This document shows, piece after piece, positions 31,425 to 40,017 of a stretch of 51,305 nt of DNA (position 1 is the first letter of the stretch; every line of letters starts with the position of its first letter). The notes beneath the pieces were generated by a model. That model saw only the letters and a program-made list of their open reading frames with translations, had not been told where the DNA came from and ran no database searches. Both the position numbers and the translations under genes were made by a program. Location of the stretch: contig JAZKBU010000018.1 in assembly GCA_040388375.1 (NCBI GenBank), forward strand, positions 1-51,305, written 5' to 3'. Origin of the DNA: Bacteroidota bacterium. Lineage in GTDB: Bacteria > Bacteroidota > Bacteroidia > UKL13-3.

Positions 31425-33179
31425 TTATTGCACACTAAACTGCTTTTTATACAGTGTTGTATAAAAGCCTTCGTCTATTTGCAGTAACGACTGGTGTGTA
31501 CCACGTTCCATAATCTGGCCTTTATCGAGTACTAAAATTTCGTTGGCATTTTGTATGGTTGATAAACGATGGGCTATTACGATGCTGGTTCTTCCTTCCA
31601 TCATTTTGGCAATGGCATTTTGAATTACTTCTTCTGTTTCCTGATCAATACTTGAAGTAGCTTCATCAAGTACTAAAATACTTGGATTAACAACCATGGC
31701 TCTTACAAATGAAATTAATTGCCTTTGGCCTACACTTAGTGTTAAACCACGCTCTTGTACGGGTTGGTAATAACCCAATGGCAGCTTACTTATAAACTGA
31801 TGGGCGCCTAATAATTTAGCTGTTGCTTCTACTTGTGCTAAAGTTATTTCTTTATTGAAAAGGGTAATATTATCATAAATGCTACCGCTAAATAAAAATA
31901 CATCTTGCAACACTACGGCTATGTTTTTTCTTAAGCTTTCGGTATTGTATTCTTTTAACTCTACTCCGTCTAAGTATATATTTCCTTTTTGGTAATCGTA
32001 AAAACGGCTTAATAAATTAATGATGGATGATTTGCCTGCACCCGTTGCGCCAACTAATGCGAGGTTATTGCCTTTCTTTAAATGAAACGATATGTTTTGC
32101 AATACGTATTCCTCATCTACATAAGCAAAGCCTATGTTTTGAAAATCTATTCCGTTTTGTAAGGCTGTAAATGTTTTGGTACCTGATGCTTCTATATCGC
32201 TATTATCATCAATTAAATTGAAAATACGTTTGCTTGCCACCATACCCATTTGTAAAGTATTAAACTTATCTGCTATCTGGCGGATAGGGCGAAAAAACAT
32301 ATTGATATACATAATAAAGGCTACTATCACCCCGGCTGAAGCATCGCCAATAATGGTTTCTTTGGCACCATACCAAACTACTAAACCTATTGATATACTG
32401 GATATGATTTCGACTATTGGAAAAAAAACGGAATAATAAAAAACACCTTTTATATTGGCATCGCGGTGTTGCTTGTTTATTTCTTTAAATTTATCAAACT
32501 CTTCTGATTGCTTGTTGAAAATTTGCACTATTTGCATGCCTGTTAAATGCTCTTGTACAAATGTATTCAGCTCGGCTACTTTATTGCGCACTTGCTCAAA
32601 CGATACTCTTACTCTTTCCTTAAACCAATAGGCTGCCAATAATAAAAAGGGTAAAATAGAAAGGCTTACCAATGATAAACGCCAATCTAGCTTAAACATA
32701 ATAAAGAGTATAAAAACTATTTGGAGTAAGTCGCCCATGATGCTTATAAAACCTTCGCTAAATACTTCGGTAATGGTTTCTATATCGCTTATGCAACGGG
32801 TTACTAAGGTACCAACGGGTGTGTTGTCGAAAAACTTTAAGCGCAGTTTTGATAAATGGGTAAATACTTTAGCCCGCATATCTTTTATAATTAACTGCCC
32901 CAATAAAGCACCTAAGTAACTACTCCATAACTGGAAAATGGCTGATAAAACCAATAGACCAAATATGATTAAGCTATAGGTATAAATACTTTTTAAATCT
33001 TTGGCCGGAATAAAATTATCAATGGTGTATTGAATTAAATAAGGCCTTAGCGTTGATAAGTAAGAAACTAATACGGTTAGTATAAAAGTAAACCAAAATA
33101 ATTTTGCATGTGGAACGGATAGTTTGAATAATCGTTTTAATACGCCTCTATCGAAAGAGCTTGGTTTACTTTTTTGCAT
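31425..33179 (-). CDS. ABC exporter, MsbA/MdlB-like half-transporter
   Basis: A 584-residue fused membrane-ATPase protein. Six helices lie within about residues 15-320 (PHAKLFWFTFILTVLVSYL onward). The nucleotide-binding domain has Walker A VGATGAGKSS, Q-loop VLQDVFLFSG, ABC signature LSVGQRQLI, Walker B ILVLDEATSSID and the H-loop IAHRLSTI. All catalytic residues are present, so a homodimer should be active. The likely substrates are lipids or drugs; it is related to MsbA and to heterodimeric multidrug exporters. It is 16 bp after gpsA in the purH run, so it is transcribed with housekeeping genes. Confidence 0.93.
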   Translation of the reverse strand: MQKSKPSSFDRGVLKRLFKLSVPHAKLFWFTFILTVLVSYLSTLRPYLIQYTIDNFIPAKDLKSIYTYSLIIFGLLVLSAIFQLWSSYLGALLGQLIIKDMRAKVFTHLSKLRLKFFDNTPVGTLVTRCISDIETITEVFSEGFISIMGDLLQIVFILFIMFKLDWRLSLVSLSILPFLLLAAYWFKERVRVSFEQVRNKVAELNTFVQEHLTGMQIVQIFNKQSEEFDKFKEINKQHRDANIKGVFYYSVFFPIVEIISSISIGLVVWYGAKETIIGDASAGVIVAFIMYINMFFRPIRQIADKFNTLQMGMVASKRIFNLIDDNSDIEASGTKTFTALQNGIDFQNIGFAYVDEEYVLQNISFHLKKGNNLALVGATGAGKSSIINLLSRFYDYQKGNIYLDGVELKEYNTESLRKNIAVVLQDVFLFSGSIYDNITLFNKEITLAQVEATAKLLGAHQFISKLPLGYYQPVQERGLTLSVGQRQLISFVRAMVVNPSILVLDEATSSIDQETEEVIQNAIAKMMEGRTSIVIAHRLSTIQNANEILVLDKGQIMERGTHQSLLQIDEGFYTTLYKKQFSVQ

Positions 33180-33195
33180 TTAATTTATTTAGTAA

Positions 33196-34221
33196 TTACA
33201 CTAATTTTTCGCTTAACTTTTCTATTTCAAATTTAGCAGGTTGGTTGCGGTAAATAATATTATACATGGCATCCATAATAGGCATTTTTATATTCAGCGC
33301 TTGGTTAAGTTCAAATACGGTTTTGGTGGCATAATATCCTTCGGCAATCATTTTCATTTCTAACTGCGCTGATTTTACAGAATACCCTTTGCCTATCATA
33401 TTACCAAAGGTGCGGTTACGGCTGTGTTGTGAGTAGCCTGTAACCAATAAATCTCCCAGGTAAGCAGAGTGGTTTATTTTTCTGTCGGCATCGGTTATAG
33501 TGCGTAAAAAGCGTTTCATTTCGCGAATGGCATTGCTCATTAACACAGCCTGAAAATTATCGCCATAGCCTAAACCATGACACATACCTGCTGCTACAGC
33601 ATATATGTTTTTAAGTACGGCTCCGTATTCGGTTCCTCTTACATCTTTAGAGATAACGGTACGCAAATTTTTATTGGCTAACATACCTGCAAAGTGCCTT
33701 GCCTGGTTTTGGTCAACGCCTGCAATGGTTAAGTACGAAAGCTTTTCGGAAGCTACTTCTTCTGCATGGCAAGGGCCTGATATAACCAATATTTTTTCTT
33801 CGCTTACTTTAAATTCGTTTACAAAATAATCGCCTACTATTTGTTTGGTATGCGGCAATAAACCTTTAACGGCTGATACGATTACTTTGTCCTGTAAGTC
33901 TTCTGCACTTATATCGGCTAAGGAGCTTTGTAAAAATGCTGAAGGAATAGCAATGACCAATAAATCGCTGCTGTTTACTATTTCTTTTAAATTACTGCTT
34001 ACCTCTATTGATTGCGGATGTATTTCAACCGTGCTGAGGTAATCAGGGTTGTGGTGTTTTTCTCTTATATAAACGGCTTTTTCTTCTGTACGAACCCACC
34101 ATTGCAACCTGTTAAAAGTTGGCTCCGGTAATTCTTTATGTTCAATAAGCATTTTAACGATAGCAGTAGCCCAGCTACCACCACCAATTACAGCTATATT
34201 CTTAGGCCAGTTTTTTTCCAT
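33196..34221 (-). CDS. gpsA: Glycerol-3-phosphate dehydrogenase [NAD(P)+]
   Basis: A 341-residue cytosolic enzyme that makes sn-glycerol 3-phosphate from dihydroxyacetone phosphate for phospholipid synthesis. The N-terminal Rossmann motif is IAVIGGGSWATAIVKML. Conserved catalytic region includes VSAVKGL, VISGPCHAEEVA, GAVLKNIYAVAAGMCHGLGYG (with the catalytic Lys) and the C-terminal EGYYATK. All family blocks are present. It is 12 bp after def and 16 bp before the ABC gene. The slightly extended N terminus is normal for Bacteroidota. Confidence 0.95.
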   Translation of the reverse strand: MEKNWPKNIAVIGGGSWATAIVKMLIEHKELPEPTFNRLQWWVRTEEKAVYIREKHHNPDYLSTVEIHPQSIEVSSNLKEIVNSSDLLVIAIPSAFLQSSLADISAEDLQDKVIVSAVKGLLPHTKQIVGDYFVNEFKVSEEKILVISGPCHAEEVASEKLSYLTIAGVDQNQARHFAGMLANKNLRTVISKDVRGTEYGAVLKNIYAVAAGMCHGLGYGDNFQAVLMSNAIREMKRFLRTITDADRKINHSAYLGDLLVTGYSQHSRNRTFGNMIGKGYSVKSAQLEMKMIAEGYYATKTVFELNQALNIKMPIMDAMYNIIYRNQPAKFEIEKLSEKLV

Positions 34222-34233
34222 AGGTTATCTATT

Positions 34234-34782
34234 TTAGCGAGGCAATCTCATTTTATAATCGGTATGAGCGCCACCTTTACTTATATTCACTAACTTATTT
34301 TTTAACAATCGTTTTTTTAGCGGACTTAAATAATCAACAAACAGCTTTCCTTTTACATGGTCGTACTCATGTTGTATAACGCGTGCTGCCACATCATCAT
34401 ACTCTTCTTCGTGCCATACAAAGTTTTCGTCCTGATATTTAATAGCAATATTGCTCCATCGGTACACATCTTCCCTGATGGTTGGAATACTTAAACAACC
34501 TTCTTCAAAAGCCCATTCTTCGCCCCACTCGTCTATAATTTCTGCATTGATAAATACCTTTTTTAAATTGGGGTATTTTTCTTCTTCGAATGAAGTGGTA
34601 TCAATAATAAACATATTAATTGCTTTACCTACTTGTGGTGCAGCCAAGCCTACTCCATGTGCATGGTACATGGTTTCCCACATATTGGCAATTAACTCCT
34701 GAAGGCCTTCATAATTGGCCGTTACTTCTTCGCCTACTTTTCGTAAAACGGTATCTCCGTATGCTACTATTGGTAATATCAT
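34234..34782 (-). CDS. def: Peptide deformylase
   Basis: A 182-residue enzyme that removes the formyl group from nascent proteins. Motif 1 is GVGLAAPQVG, motif 2 is EEGCLSIP with the metal-binding Cys, and motif 3 is QHEYDHVKGKLFVD, an HExxH with the other two ligands. The length is typical of Bacteroidota type I deformylases. The gene lies between the 140-bp spacer next to ruvX and gpsA, and should share the purH transcript. It is a single copy in the window. Confidence 0.96.
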   Translation of the reverse strand: MILPIVAYGDTVLRKVGEEVTANYEGLQELIANMWETMYHAHGVGLAAPQVGKAINMFIIDTTSFEEEKYPNLKKVFINAEIIDEWGEEWAFEEGCLSIPTIREDVYRWSNIAIKYQDENFVWHEEEYDDVAARVIQHEYDHVKGKLFVDYLSPLKKRLLKNKLVNISKGGAHTDYKMRLPR

Positions 34783-34922
34783 TTATTTTAAAATCGAAAT
34801 TTCAAATACTAAATTCGAATTATTTCCCGAATCCACTATTTGGTTGGTCATTTATTTTTTTTTTGATTGGTTGAAATTTTCATCAACCGGTTTTCGAAAT
34901 TCGAATTTCATTATTCGAATTT
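34783..34922. repeat. AT-rich repeat and hairpin between ruvX and def
   Basis: The gap holds the palindrome AATTCGAATT at 34812-34821 and 34898-34907, a near copy ATTCGAATT at 34913-34921, and related TTTCGAAAT words. A hairpin GGTTGA/TCAACC with an 8-nt loop is at 34869-34888. It is the only long spacer within an otherwise tight operon. It could be a small repeat element or an attenuating structure. Confidence 0.45.
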
Positions 34923-35333
34923 CTACATCATGCTCATATAAGTTTGCAGTATTAAAACCGCACTTACCTGATCTACATTTTGTTTGTTTTCTCTATCCTT
35001 TTTCTTCAAACCCATTTCCACCAAGCTGCGTCTTGCTATTACGGAAGTAAAACGTTCGTCAGCGCGTTCAATCTTTATTTGCGGAAATGTCTTAGCTAAC
35101 AAAGATATAAATTTTTCGATATGGGGTGTTGCGTCCGTATCGTCTCCATTTAAACGGGTTGGCTTACCTACTACAAAACAAGTTACTTCTTCTTTAGCCG
35201 TATAATCTTTTAAATATTGTATTACATCTTTGCTATGTACTGTAGCCAATGTATTTGCAATAATCTGCATAGGGTCGGTTACTGCTAAACCAACTCTTTT
35301 TGTTCCATAATCTATTGCTAATATTCTTGGCAT
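34923..35333 (-). CDS. ruvX: Holliday junction resolvase-like protein YqgF/RuvX
   Basis: A 136-residue RNase-H-fold protein of the YqgF/RuvX family (recombination or 16S rRNA 5'-end maturation). The N terminus MPRILAIDYGTKRVGLAVTD carries the first catalytic Asp. Family blocks VVGKPTRLNG, ERFTSVIARRSL (Glu/Arg region), and NVDQVSAVLILQTYM (C-terminal Asp) are all present. The name ruvX is used for such homologues, while function in this species is inferred. It is 14 bp downstream of purH, with def after a repeat-containing spacer. Confidence 0.93.
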   Translation of the reverse strand: MPRILAIDYGTKRVGLAVTDPMQIIANTLATVHSKDVIQYLKDYTAKEEVTCFVVGKPTRLNGDDTDATPHIEKFISLLAKTFPQIKIERADERFTSVIARRSLVEMGLKKKDRENKQNVDQVSAVLILQTYMSMM

Positions 35334-35347
35334 TTCTAAAAGCTCTT

Positions 35348-36865
35348 TTAGTGTTTAAAATGGCGGATACCTGTAAAGTACATCACCATTTTATTTTGGT
35401 TGCAATAGGTAATGGAAGCATCATCTTTCACAGAACCACCTGGTTGAATTACGGTTTGAATACCTTCGTTGAATGCTATTTCTACGCAATCAGGAAAAGG
35501 AAAAAATGCATCGCTGCTCATGACTGAATTATTCAAATCAAATTCAAAAGCTTTGGCTTTACCAATGGCTTGTTTCAATGCATCTACACGCGATGTTTGT
35601 CCGCAACCTATACCTAATAATTGTTTGTTTTTAGCCAATACAATGGTGTTTGATTTGGCATGTTTTACTATTTTATCGGCAAACAACAAGTCTTCAATTA
35701 CCTGCTGATTAGCGCTGTTTTCAGTTACTAAAGTTAAGTTATCTGCTGTTAAAATAACGCTGTCTTTATCTTGCTCCAAATGTCCGTTTAACACGGTACG
35801 CATGGTTTTACCGTTTGGCAAATCACCTTTTTTAGCAAGTATAATTCTGTTCTTTTTGCTCTTTAAAATTTGCAATGCGGCTTCGTCATAACCTGGAGCA
35901 ATTAATACTTCTAAAAATATTTTATCCATAGCGGTAGCTGTTTCTACATCTATGTTTCTATTGGCAACTATTACACCTCCAAAAGCCGAAACAGGGTCGC
36001 CTGCTAAAGCATCTGTCCAGGCTTGTGCTATGGTATCTCTGCTTGCTAATCCACAAGGATTATTGTGTTTGATAACCGCAACAGTTGGTTCTGAAAAATC
36101 TTCAATTAAATGGGTAGCTGCATCTACATCTAACAAATTATTATACGATAATTCTTTGCCGTGTAACTGGGTAAACATGGCATTTAAATCGCCATAAAAA
36201 ACACCTTTTTGATGTGGATTTTCACCATAACGCAATACTTGTGCAGGCATGGTACTTAATGCTGCAAATTGTGTTTGGTTAAAATAGTTTTGAATAATGG
36301 TATCGTAAGCAGCAGTAGTTGCAAATGCTTTGGCTGCATACATTTTACGTTGTTCTATACTGGTACTTCCGTTTTGTGCCAATATGGTTTCAGCTAAAAC
36401 AGCATAATCATTTTTATCGCAAATAATGCAGGTATCGTTATGGTTTTTGCCTGCTGCCCTGATTAGGGAAACACCACCAATATCTATTTTCTCTATAATT
36501 TTACTTTCTTCACTGGTGCTGGCCAATGTTTCTTCAAACGGGTATAAATCCACTACCACCAAATCAAAATAAGGCATATTGAATTCTGCCATTTCTTTTT
36601 GGTCTTGCTCATTGGCTCTGCGCGCTAAAATACCGCCAAACACTTTTGGGTGTAATGTTTTTACTCTTCCTCCTAAAATACTGGGATATTCGGTTAAGTC
36701 TTCTACCCTGTTTACTTTTATACCTAGTTGTTCAATATAATCTTGCGTTCCTCCAGTTGAATAAATATTAACTCCTAATTGGTTCAGGGCTTTTGCCAAA
36801 ACATCTAAACCATCTTTGTAAAAAACTGAAATTAAAGCATTTTGCATGCTGCGCGCTTGATTCAT
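35348..36865 (-). CDS. purH: Bifunctional AICAR transformylase/IMP cyclohydrolase
   Basis: A 505-residue enzyme for the last two steps of IMP synthesis. The N-terminal MGS-like cyclohydrolase domain has STGGTQDYIEQ, YPSILGGRVKTLHPKVFGGI and PYFDLVVVDLYPF. The transformylase domain has AVIKHNNPCGLA (the Lys-His pair), DPVSAFGGVIVAN and MSSDAFFPFPD. It ends in the typical YFTGIRHFKH. A second in-frame Met (36847) begins closer to the first conserved strand, so the first few residues are uncertain. It is the promoter-proximal gene of the ruvX-def-gpsA run. Confidence 0.97.
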   Translation of the reverse strand: MNQARSMQNALISVFYKDGLDVLAKALNQLGVNIYSTGGTQDYIEQLGIKVNRVEDLTEYPSILGGRVKTLHPKVFGGILARRANEQDQKEMAEFNMPYFDLVVVDLYPFEETLASTSEESKIIEKIDIGGVSLIRAAGKNHNDTCIICDKNDYAVLAETILAQNGSTSIEQRKMYAAKAFATTAAYDTIIQNYFNQTQFAALSTMPAQVLRYGENPHQKGVFYGDLNAMFTQLHGKELSYNNLLDVDAATHLIEDFSEPTVAVIKHNNPCGLASRDTIAQAWTDALAGDPVSAFGGVIVANRNIDVETATAMDKIFLEVLIAPGYDEAALQILKSKKNRIILAKKGDLPNGKTMRTVLNGHLEQDKDSVILTADNLTLVTENSANQQVIEDLLFADKIVKHAKSNTIVLAKNKQLLGIGCGQTSRVDALKQAIGKAKAFEFDLNNSVMSSDAFFPFPDCVEIAFNEGIQTVIQPGGSVKDDASITYCNQNKMVMYFTGIRHFKH

Positions 36866-36893
36866 AAAAAAATTTATTGTTAAAAATGAGCCG

Positions 36894-36901
36894 CGAAAGT
36901 A
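36894..36901 (-). promoter_or_regulatory. Probable purH promoter -7 box
   Basis: The minus strand reads TACTTTCG, one mismatch from TAnnTTTG. It lies 28 bp upstream of the purH ATG, and would give a leader of about 20 nt. The matching -33 region reads GTTTTA, weak. This would drive the whole purH operon. Confidence 0.35.
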
Positions 36902-37021
36902 ACACTATCCATTTATTTAAAACAGCACTTTTTAATCAAATAATATGGTTATTTAGGTTGAATTGTTAAATTGTTATTGCTTTAGCTTAGCATATTTAAC
37001 AAAATAATCAAACTTTACATT

Positions 37022-38443
37022 TTATCCTTTCTGCTGATGTGCCAATTTTCCGAGTAGTTTCAGCGCGGCCTCTACTTTATCGCTCCATTTTAATCCAAAA
37101 TTTAACCTGAAACAATTGTCGTACTGTTGTTGCAGAGTGTACATGCTGCCGGGACTAATATTTATTTTGTGTTGTATGGCTTGATCATACAGCTTCAAGG
37201 AGCTTTGGTTTTTGTTTAATTCTACCCACAGAATAAAGCCTCCATCGGGTTTGCTTACACGGGTTCCTGCCGGAAAATATTCGGCAATGCAACGCAGGTA
37301 ATGTTGTAAATTGCTATAGAGGGTCTGGCTTAGTTTTCGCAAATGGGCATCGTATCGGTCGTTTTCCATAAAATGGGCAATGGCTTCGTGGGCTAAAGTA
37401 TTGGTGGAAACGGAATGGTAACGTTTGGTTCTGTCCAGTTTTTCTTTAAACTTTCCGGGAGCTACCCAGCCCACGCGATAACCTGAAGCCAATGTTTTGG
37501 AGAATGAACCACACCACAAAACAATGCCACTTTCGTCAAAAGCTTTGCAGGTGGAGGGCCTTTGACTGCCAAAATAAATATCGCCATATAGGTCGTCTTC
37601 AATTAAAGGTACATTGTGTTTTTCCATTAACTTTACTACTTCCTTTTTATGTTCAGTAGGCATACAGCTACCAACTGGATTGCTAAAGTTACTGACCAAT
37701 AAGCACAGCTTTATTTTTTTCTTTTCGAGCACTTTTTTCAAAGCATCTATCTCTACTCCGGTGATGGCATTGGTAGGCAATTCAATTACGTTTAAACCTA
37801 AACTTTTGGCCAGTTGTAATATGCCAAAAAATATAGGGCTTTCTACTACTATGGTATCGCCTTTGGTGGTTAATGCTATCAGGCAAAAAGCCAGTGCATC
37901 CATACAACCTGATGTAGTAGTTATATCGTGTTCGTTTAATTTACCACCCCAAATCATAGCCCGTTTAGCTATTTGTTGTTTTAGTTTTGTATTACCCTGG
38001 TGGCTGTAAAAAACTCCACTGTCGGGCAAATGGCGCATGGCATGCAGCATGGCTTTATTCAGTTTAGCTACAGGCAATAGTTCTAAAGCAGGTGTACCCA
38101 TGGAGAACAATATTTTACTCTTTGCCGCATTGTCGGAAACGGTTGCAATAATATTTTCTATTTCTTCCATGCCATAAGTAAGTACAGGGCTGCTTGTGGT
38201 AGGTGCACTCAACGCATGTTTGTATGCATACGAAACATAATAGCCTGACTGTGGACGTGATTCAATTAAGCTCTTACTTTCTAACAAAAAATACGATTGC
38301 AATGCCGTACTCATGCTTACGCCATACTCATGGCAAATGCTCCTTAATGACGGAAGCTTATCACCTGTTTTTAATACTTCGGTTTTTATATGGTGCTCTA
38401 TGGTTTGACTTATCTGTTGGTATAAAGGTGGTTTTTGTGTCAT
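37022..38443 (-). CDS. MocR-type regulator (GntR winged helix fused to aminotransferase)
   Basis: A 473-residue protein. Residues 1-75 are a GntR-type winged helix (LPSLRSICHEYGVSMSTALQ). Residues about 95-470 are a class I aminotransferase fold with the PLP lysine Lys316 in CGSFSKTLASGYRVGWVAP, SNFSNPVG and the Asp/Tyr pair in IEDDLYGDI. MocR proteins sense PLP or an amino-group ligand and bind direct repeats between divergent genes. Members regulate vitamin B6, GABA or other amine pathways; the target here is probably the acetyltransferase train on the other side of the operator. Intact, full length. Confidence 0.93.
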   Translation of the reverse strand: MTQKPPLYQQISQTIEHHIKTEVLKTGDKLPSLRSICHEYGVSMSTALQSYFLLESKSLIESRPQSGYYVSYAYKHALSAPTTSSPVLTYGMEEIENIIATVSDNAAKSKILFSMGTPALELLPVAKLNKAMLHAMRHLPDSGVFYSHQGNTKLKQQIAKRAMIWGGKLNEHDITTTSGCMDALAFCLIALTTKGDTIVVESPIFFGILQLAKSLGLNVIELPTNAITGVEIDALKKVLEKKKIKLCLLVSNFSNPVGSCMPTEHKKEVVKLMEKHNVPLIEDDLYGDIYFGSQRPSTCKAFDESGIVLWCGSFSKTLASGYRVGWVAPGKFKEKLDRTKRYHSVSTNTLAHEAIAHFMENDRYDAHLRKLSQTLYSNLQHYLRCIAEYFPAGTRVSKPDGGFILWVELNKNQSSLKLYDQAIQHKINISPGSMYTLQQQYDNCFRLNFGLKWSDKVEAALKLLGKLAHQQKG

Positions 38444-38456
38444 GGTATTTTACAAA

Positions 38457-38495
38457 CTGTACTTGCCAAAAATACAATAATTGTATCTGTACTTG
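38457..38495. promoter_or_regulatory. Putative MocR operator: direct repeats around a dyad
   Basis: CTGTACTTG occurs at 38457-38465 and again at 38487-38495, exactly 30 bp (about three helical turns) apart. Between them lies the perfect dyad ATACAAT-A-ATTGTAT (38472-38486). Direct repeats on one face of the helix match how known MocR proteins bind. The exact word has not been assigned to a named regulon. Confidence 0.55.
38467..38474 (-). promoter_or_regulatory. MocR gene -7 promoter box
   Basis: The minus strand reads TATTTTTG, an exact TAnnTTTG match inside the MocR operator, between the two direct repeats. It lies 24 bp before the MocR ATG, so binding of the regulator should repress its own gene. 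On the other strand CACTTTTG (38511-38518, one mismatch) could serve the acetyltransferase gene. Confidence 0.45.
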
Positions 38496-38542
38496 TATTT
38501 ATATTTTATCCACTTTTGCCTCCGACTTATTACAACTCTTGT

Positions 38543-39058
38543 ATGAATACTTACCAATATGAATTAATAGAAACAAAAGAAGCGCTAAAGATCAGTAAAG
38601 AACTAATGGCGCTTGGAGGCATAGCGTTTGGGCAGCATTCGCCTAAGATGAGCGCTGACAATGCCGCTAAAATGCAGGCAGGTATTGCCAATGAAAAAAT
38701 GTGGACTGGTATGATTGAAACAGCAAAAGTATTTGTCTGCAAAAACAAGGAAGCGTTAGTTGGTATGGCTTTCTTAATTCCCAAAGGAAACCCTTGGGAT
38801 ATATTTAAAGCGGAATGGTGTTATTTAAGAATGGTGAGCGTGCACCCAAACCACCAAGGTTATGGCATAGGAAAAAAATTAACACAAATGTGTATTGATT
38901 ACGCAAAAGAAACCAACGAGCAAACCATGGCTTTACACACTTCTGAAATGATGGACGCAGCCAGGCATGTGTATGAGAATTTGGGCTTTACTATACTGGA
39001 AGAAATTGAACCACGTTTGGGAAAGAGATACTGGATTTATACTTTAAACTTAAATTAA
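38543..39058 (+). CDS. GNAT-family N-acetyltransferase, divergent from MocR gene
   Basis: A 171-residue GNAT protein. The acetyl-CoA site is VSVHPNHQGYGIGKKLTQM and the C-terminal motif is AARHVYENLGFTIL. A longer upstream frame (from 38435) runs through the operator and promoter region and is not credible, so ATG 38543 is used. The gene lies divergently from the MocR regulator, whose operator is between them, and is probably the regulated target. Substrate may be an amine or amino acid related to the MocR ligand; this is an inference from context only. Confidence 0.88.
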   Translation: MNTYQYELIETKEALKISKELMALGGIAFGQHSPKMSADNAAKMQAGIANEKMWTGMIETAKVFVCKNKEALVGMAFLIPKGNPWDIFKAEWCYLRMVSVHPNHQGYGIGKKLTQMCIDYAKETNEQTMALHTSEMMDAARHVYENLGFTILEEIEPRLGKRYWIYTLNLN

Positions 39059-39090
39059 CTATACTTGATTCAAATTTAAATATTGTCAGC

Positions 39091-39531
39091 ATGAGAACAG
39101 CAACATGGACTGAATTATCAGCAATTATAACCAGTATTCCAAAGGTCTTTCATCAAATGTCGGAGGAGGAATTTTCTTTTAAATCGGGCCCAGACAAATG
39201 GAGCAGAAAGGAAATATTAGGCCACTTAATTGACAGTGCTACTAATAACCATCATCGTTTTGTACGAAGCCAATTTGAAGAGGTGCCAATCATTACTTAT
39301 GAACAAAACAACTGGAACCGATTCAACTATTATGAACATTTGGGTAAACAACAACTGATTGACTTTTGGACGCTGTATAACAAACAAATACTGGCACTCA
39401 TGGAACAAATGCCTGATGAACATTTAGCTAAAAAATGCAATACAGGAGGCGCAGAACCTCTAACTATTGAGTATTTGTTTACTGACTATGTACAACACAT
39501 AAAACACCATTTAACCCAAATTATACCATAA
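39091..39531 (+). CDS. DinB-family protein
   Basis: A 146-residue DinB_2-type four-helix protein. It has WSRKEILGHLIDSATNNHHR (helix with the first histidine and following His-His), DYVQHIKHHL near the C terminus, and LIDSATNN between. These match the metal-binding His positions of the family. The role is unknown; members include thiol-dependent S-transferases. It lies 32 bp after the acetyltransferase gene and belongs to the same plus-strand train. It is distinct in sequence from the DinB protein at 26683. Confidence 0.83.
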   Translation: MRTATWTELSAIITSIPKVFHQMSEEEFSFKSGPDKWSRKEILGHLIDSATNNHHRFVRSQFEEVPIITYEQNNWNRFNYYEHLGKQQLIDFWTLYNKQILALMEQMPDEHLAKKCNTGGAEPLTIEYLFTDYVQHIKHHLTQIIP

Positions 39532-39551
39532 ATTTTTTATCTGATAACTAA

Positions 39552-40016
39552 ATGGAAATAATAGAAACAACTGAATTATCTGCCGACCAACAAAATGCTG
39601 CTTTGCTGCTTTGGAACAATGAGTACCCTGTAAAATTAAGGTATCATAACATGGCTGAGTTTACTATTTATTTAGAGGGCTTGCAACAGGTTCATCATTT
39701 CTTTTTAGTGGATGCGTTACAAAACATAGCAGGCTGGGCTTTTGCTTTTACACGTAACGATGAAAGATGGTTTGCCATTATTCTTGACAGCAGCATTCAC
39801 CAAAAAGGGTATGGCAGTATGTTATTAAATAAACTGAAAGAAAAGGAACCGATATTAAACGGATGGGTAATTGACCACGATAGGGATTTTAAACTAAATG
39901 GTGAAAAATATGTATCGCCTTTGCCTTTTTATTTAAAAAACAATTTTGTTACACATCCTGATATACGAATTGATGCAGAAAAATTATCGGCAGTAAAAAT
40001 TAAATGGACAAATTAG
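39552..40016 (+). CDS. GNAT-like N-acetyltransferase
   Basis: A 154-residue protein with a GNAT core. The acetyl-CoA loop region reads LDSSIHQKGYGSMLLNKLKE, with the preceding strand WFAIILDSS; before it comes LVDALQNIAGWAFAFTRND. The C-terminal motif B (LPFYLKNNFVTHPDI) is slightly atypical. The substrate is unknown. It begins 20 bp after the DinB stop and ends 1 bp before the methyltransferase start, so it is surely in the same operon. A close relative is common in Bacteroidota operons of this kind. Confidence 0.78.
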   Translation: MEIIETTELSADQQNAALLLWNNEYPVKLRYHNMAEFTIYLEGLQQVHHFFLVDALQNIAGWAFAFTRNDERWFAIILDSSIHQKGYGSMLLNKLKEKEPILNGWVIDHDRDFKLNGEKYVSPLPFYLKNNFVTHPDIRIDAEKLSAVKIKWTN

Positions 40017-40017
40017 C

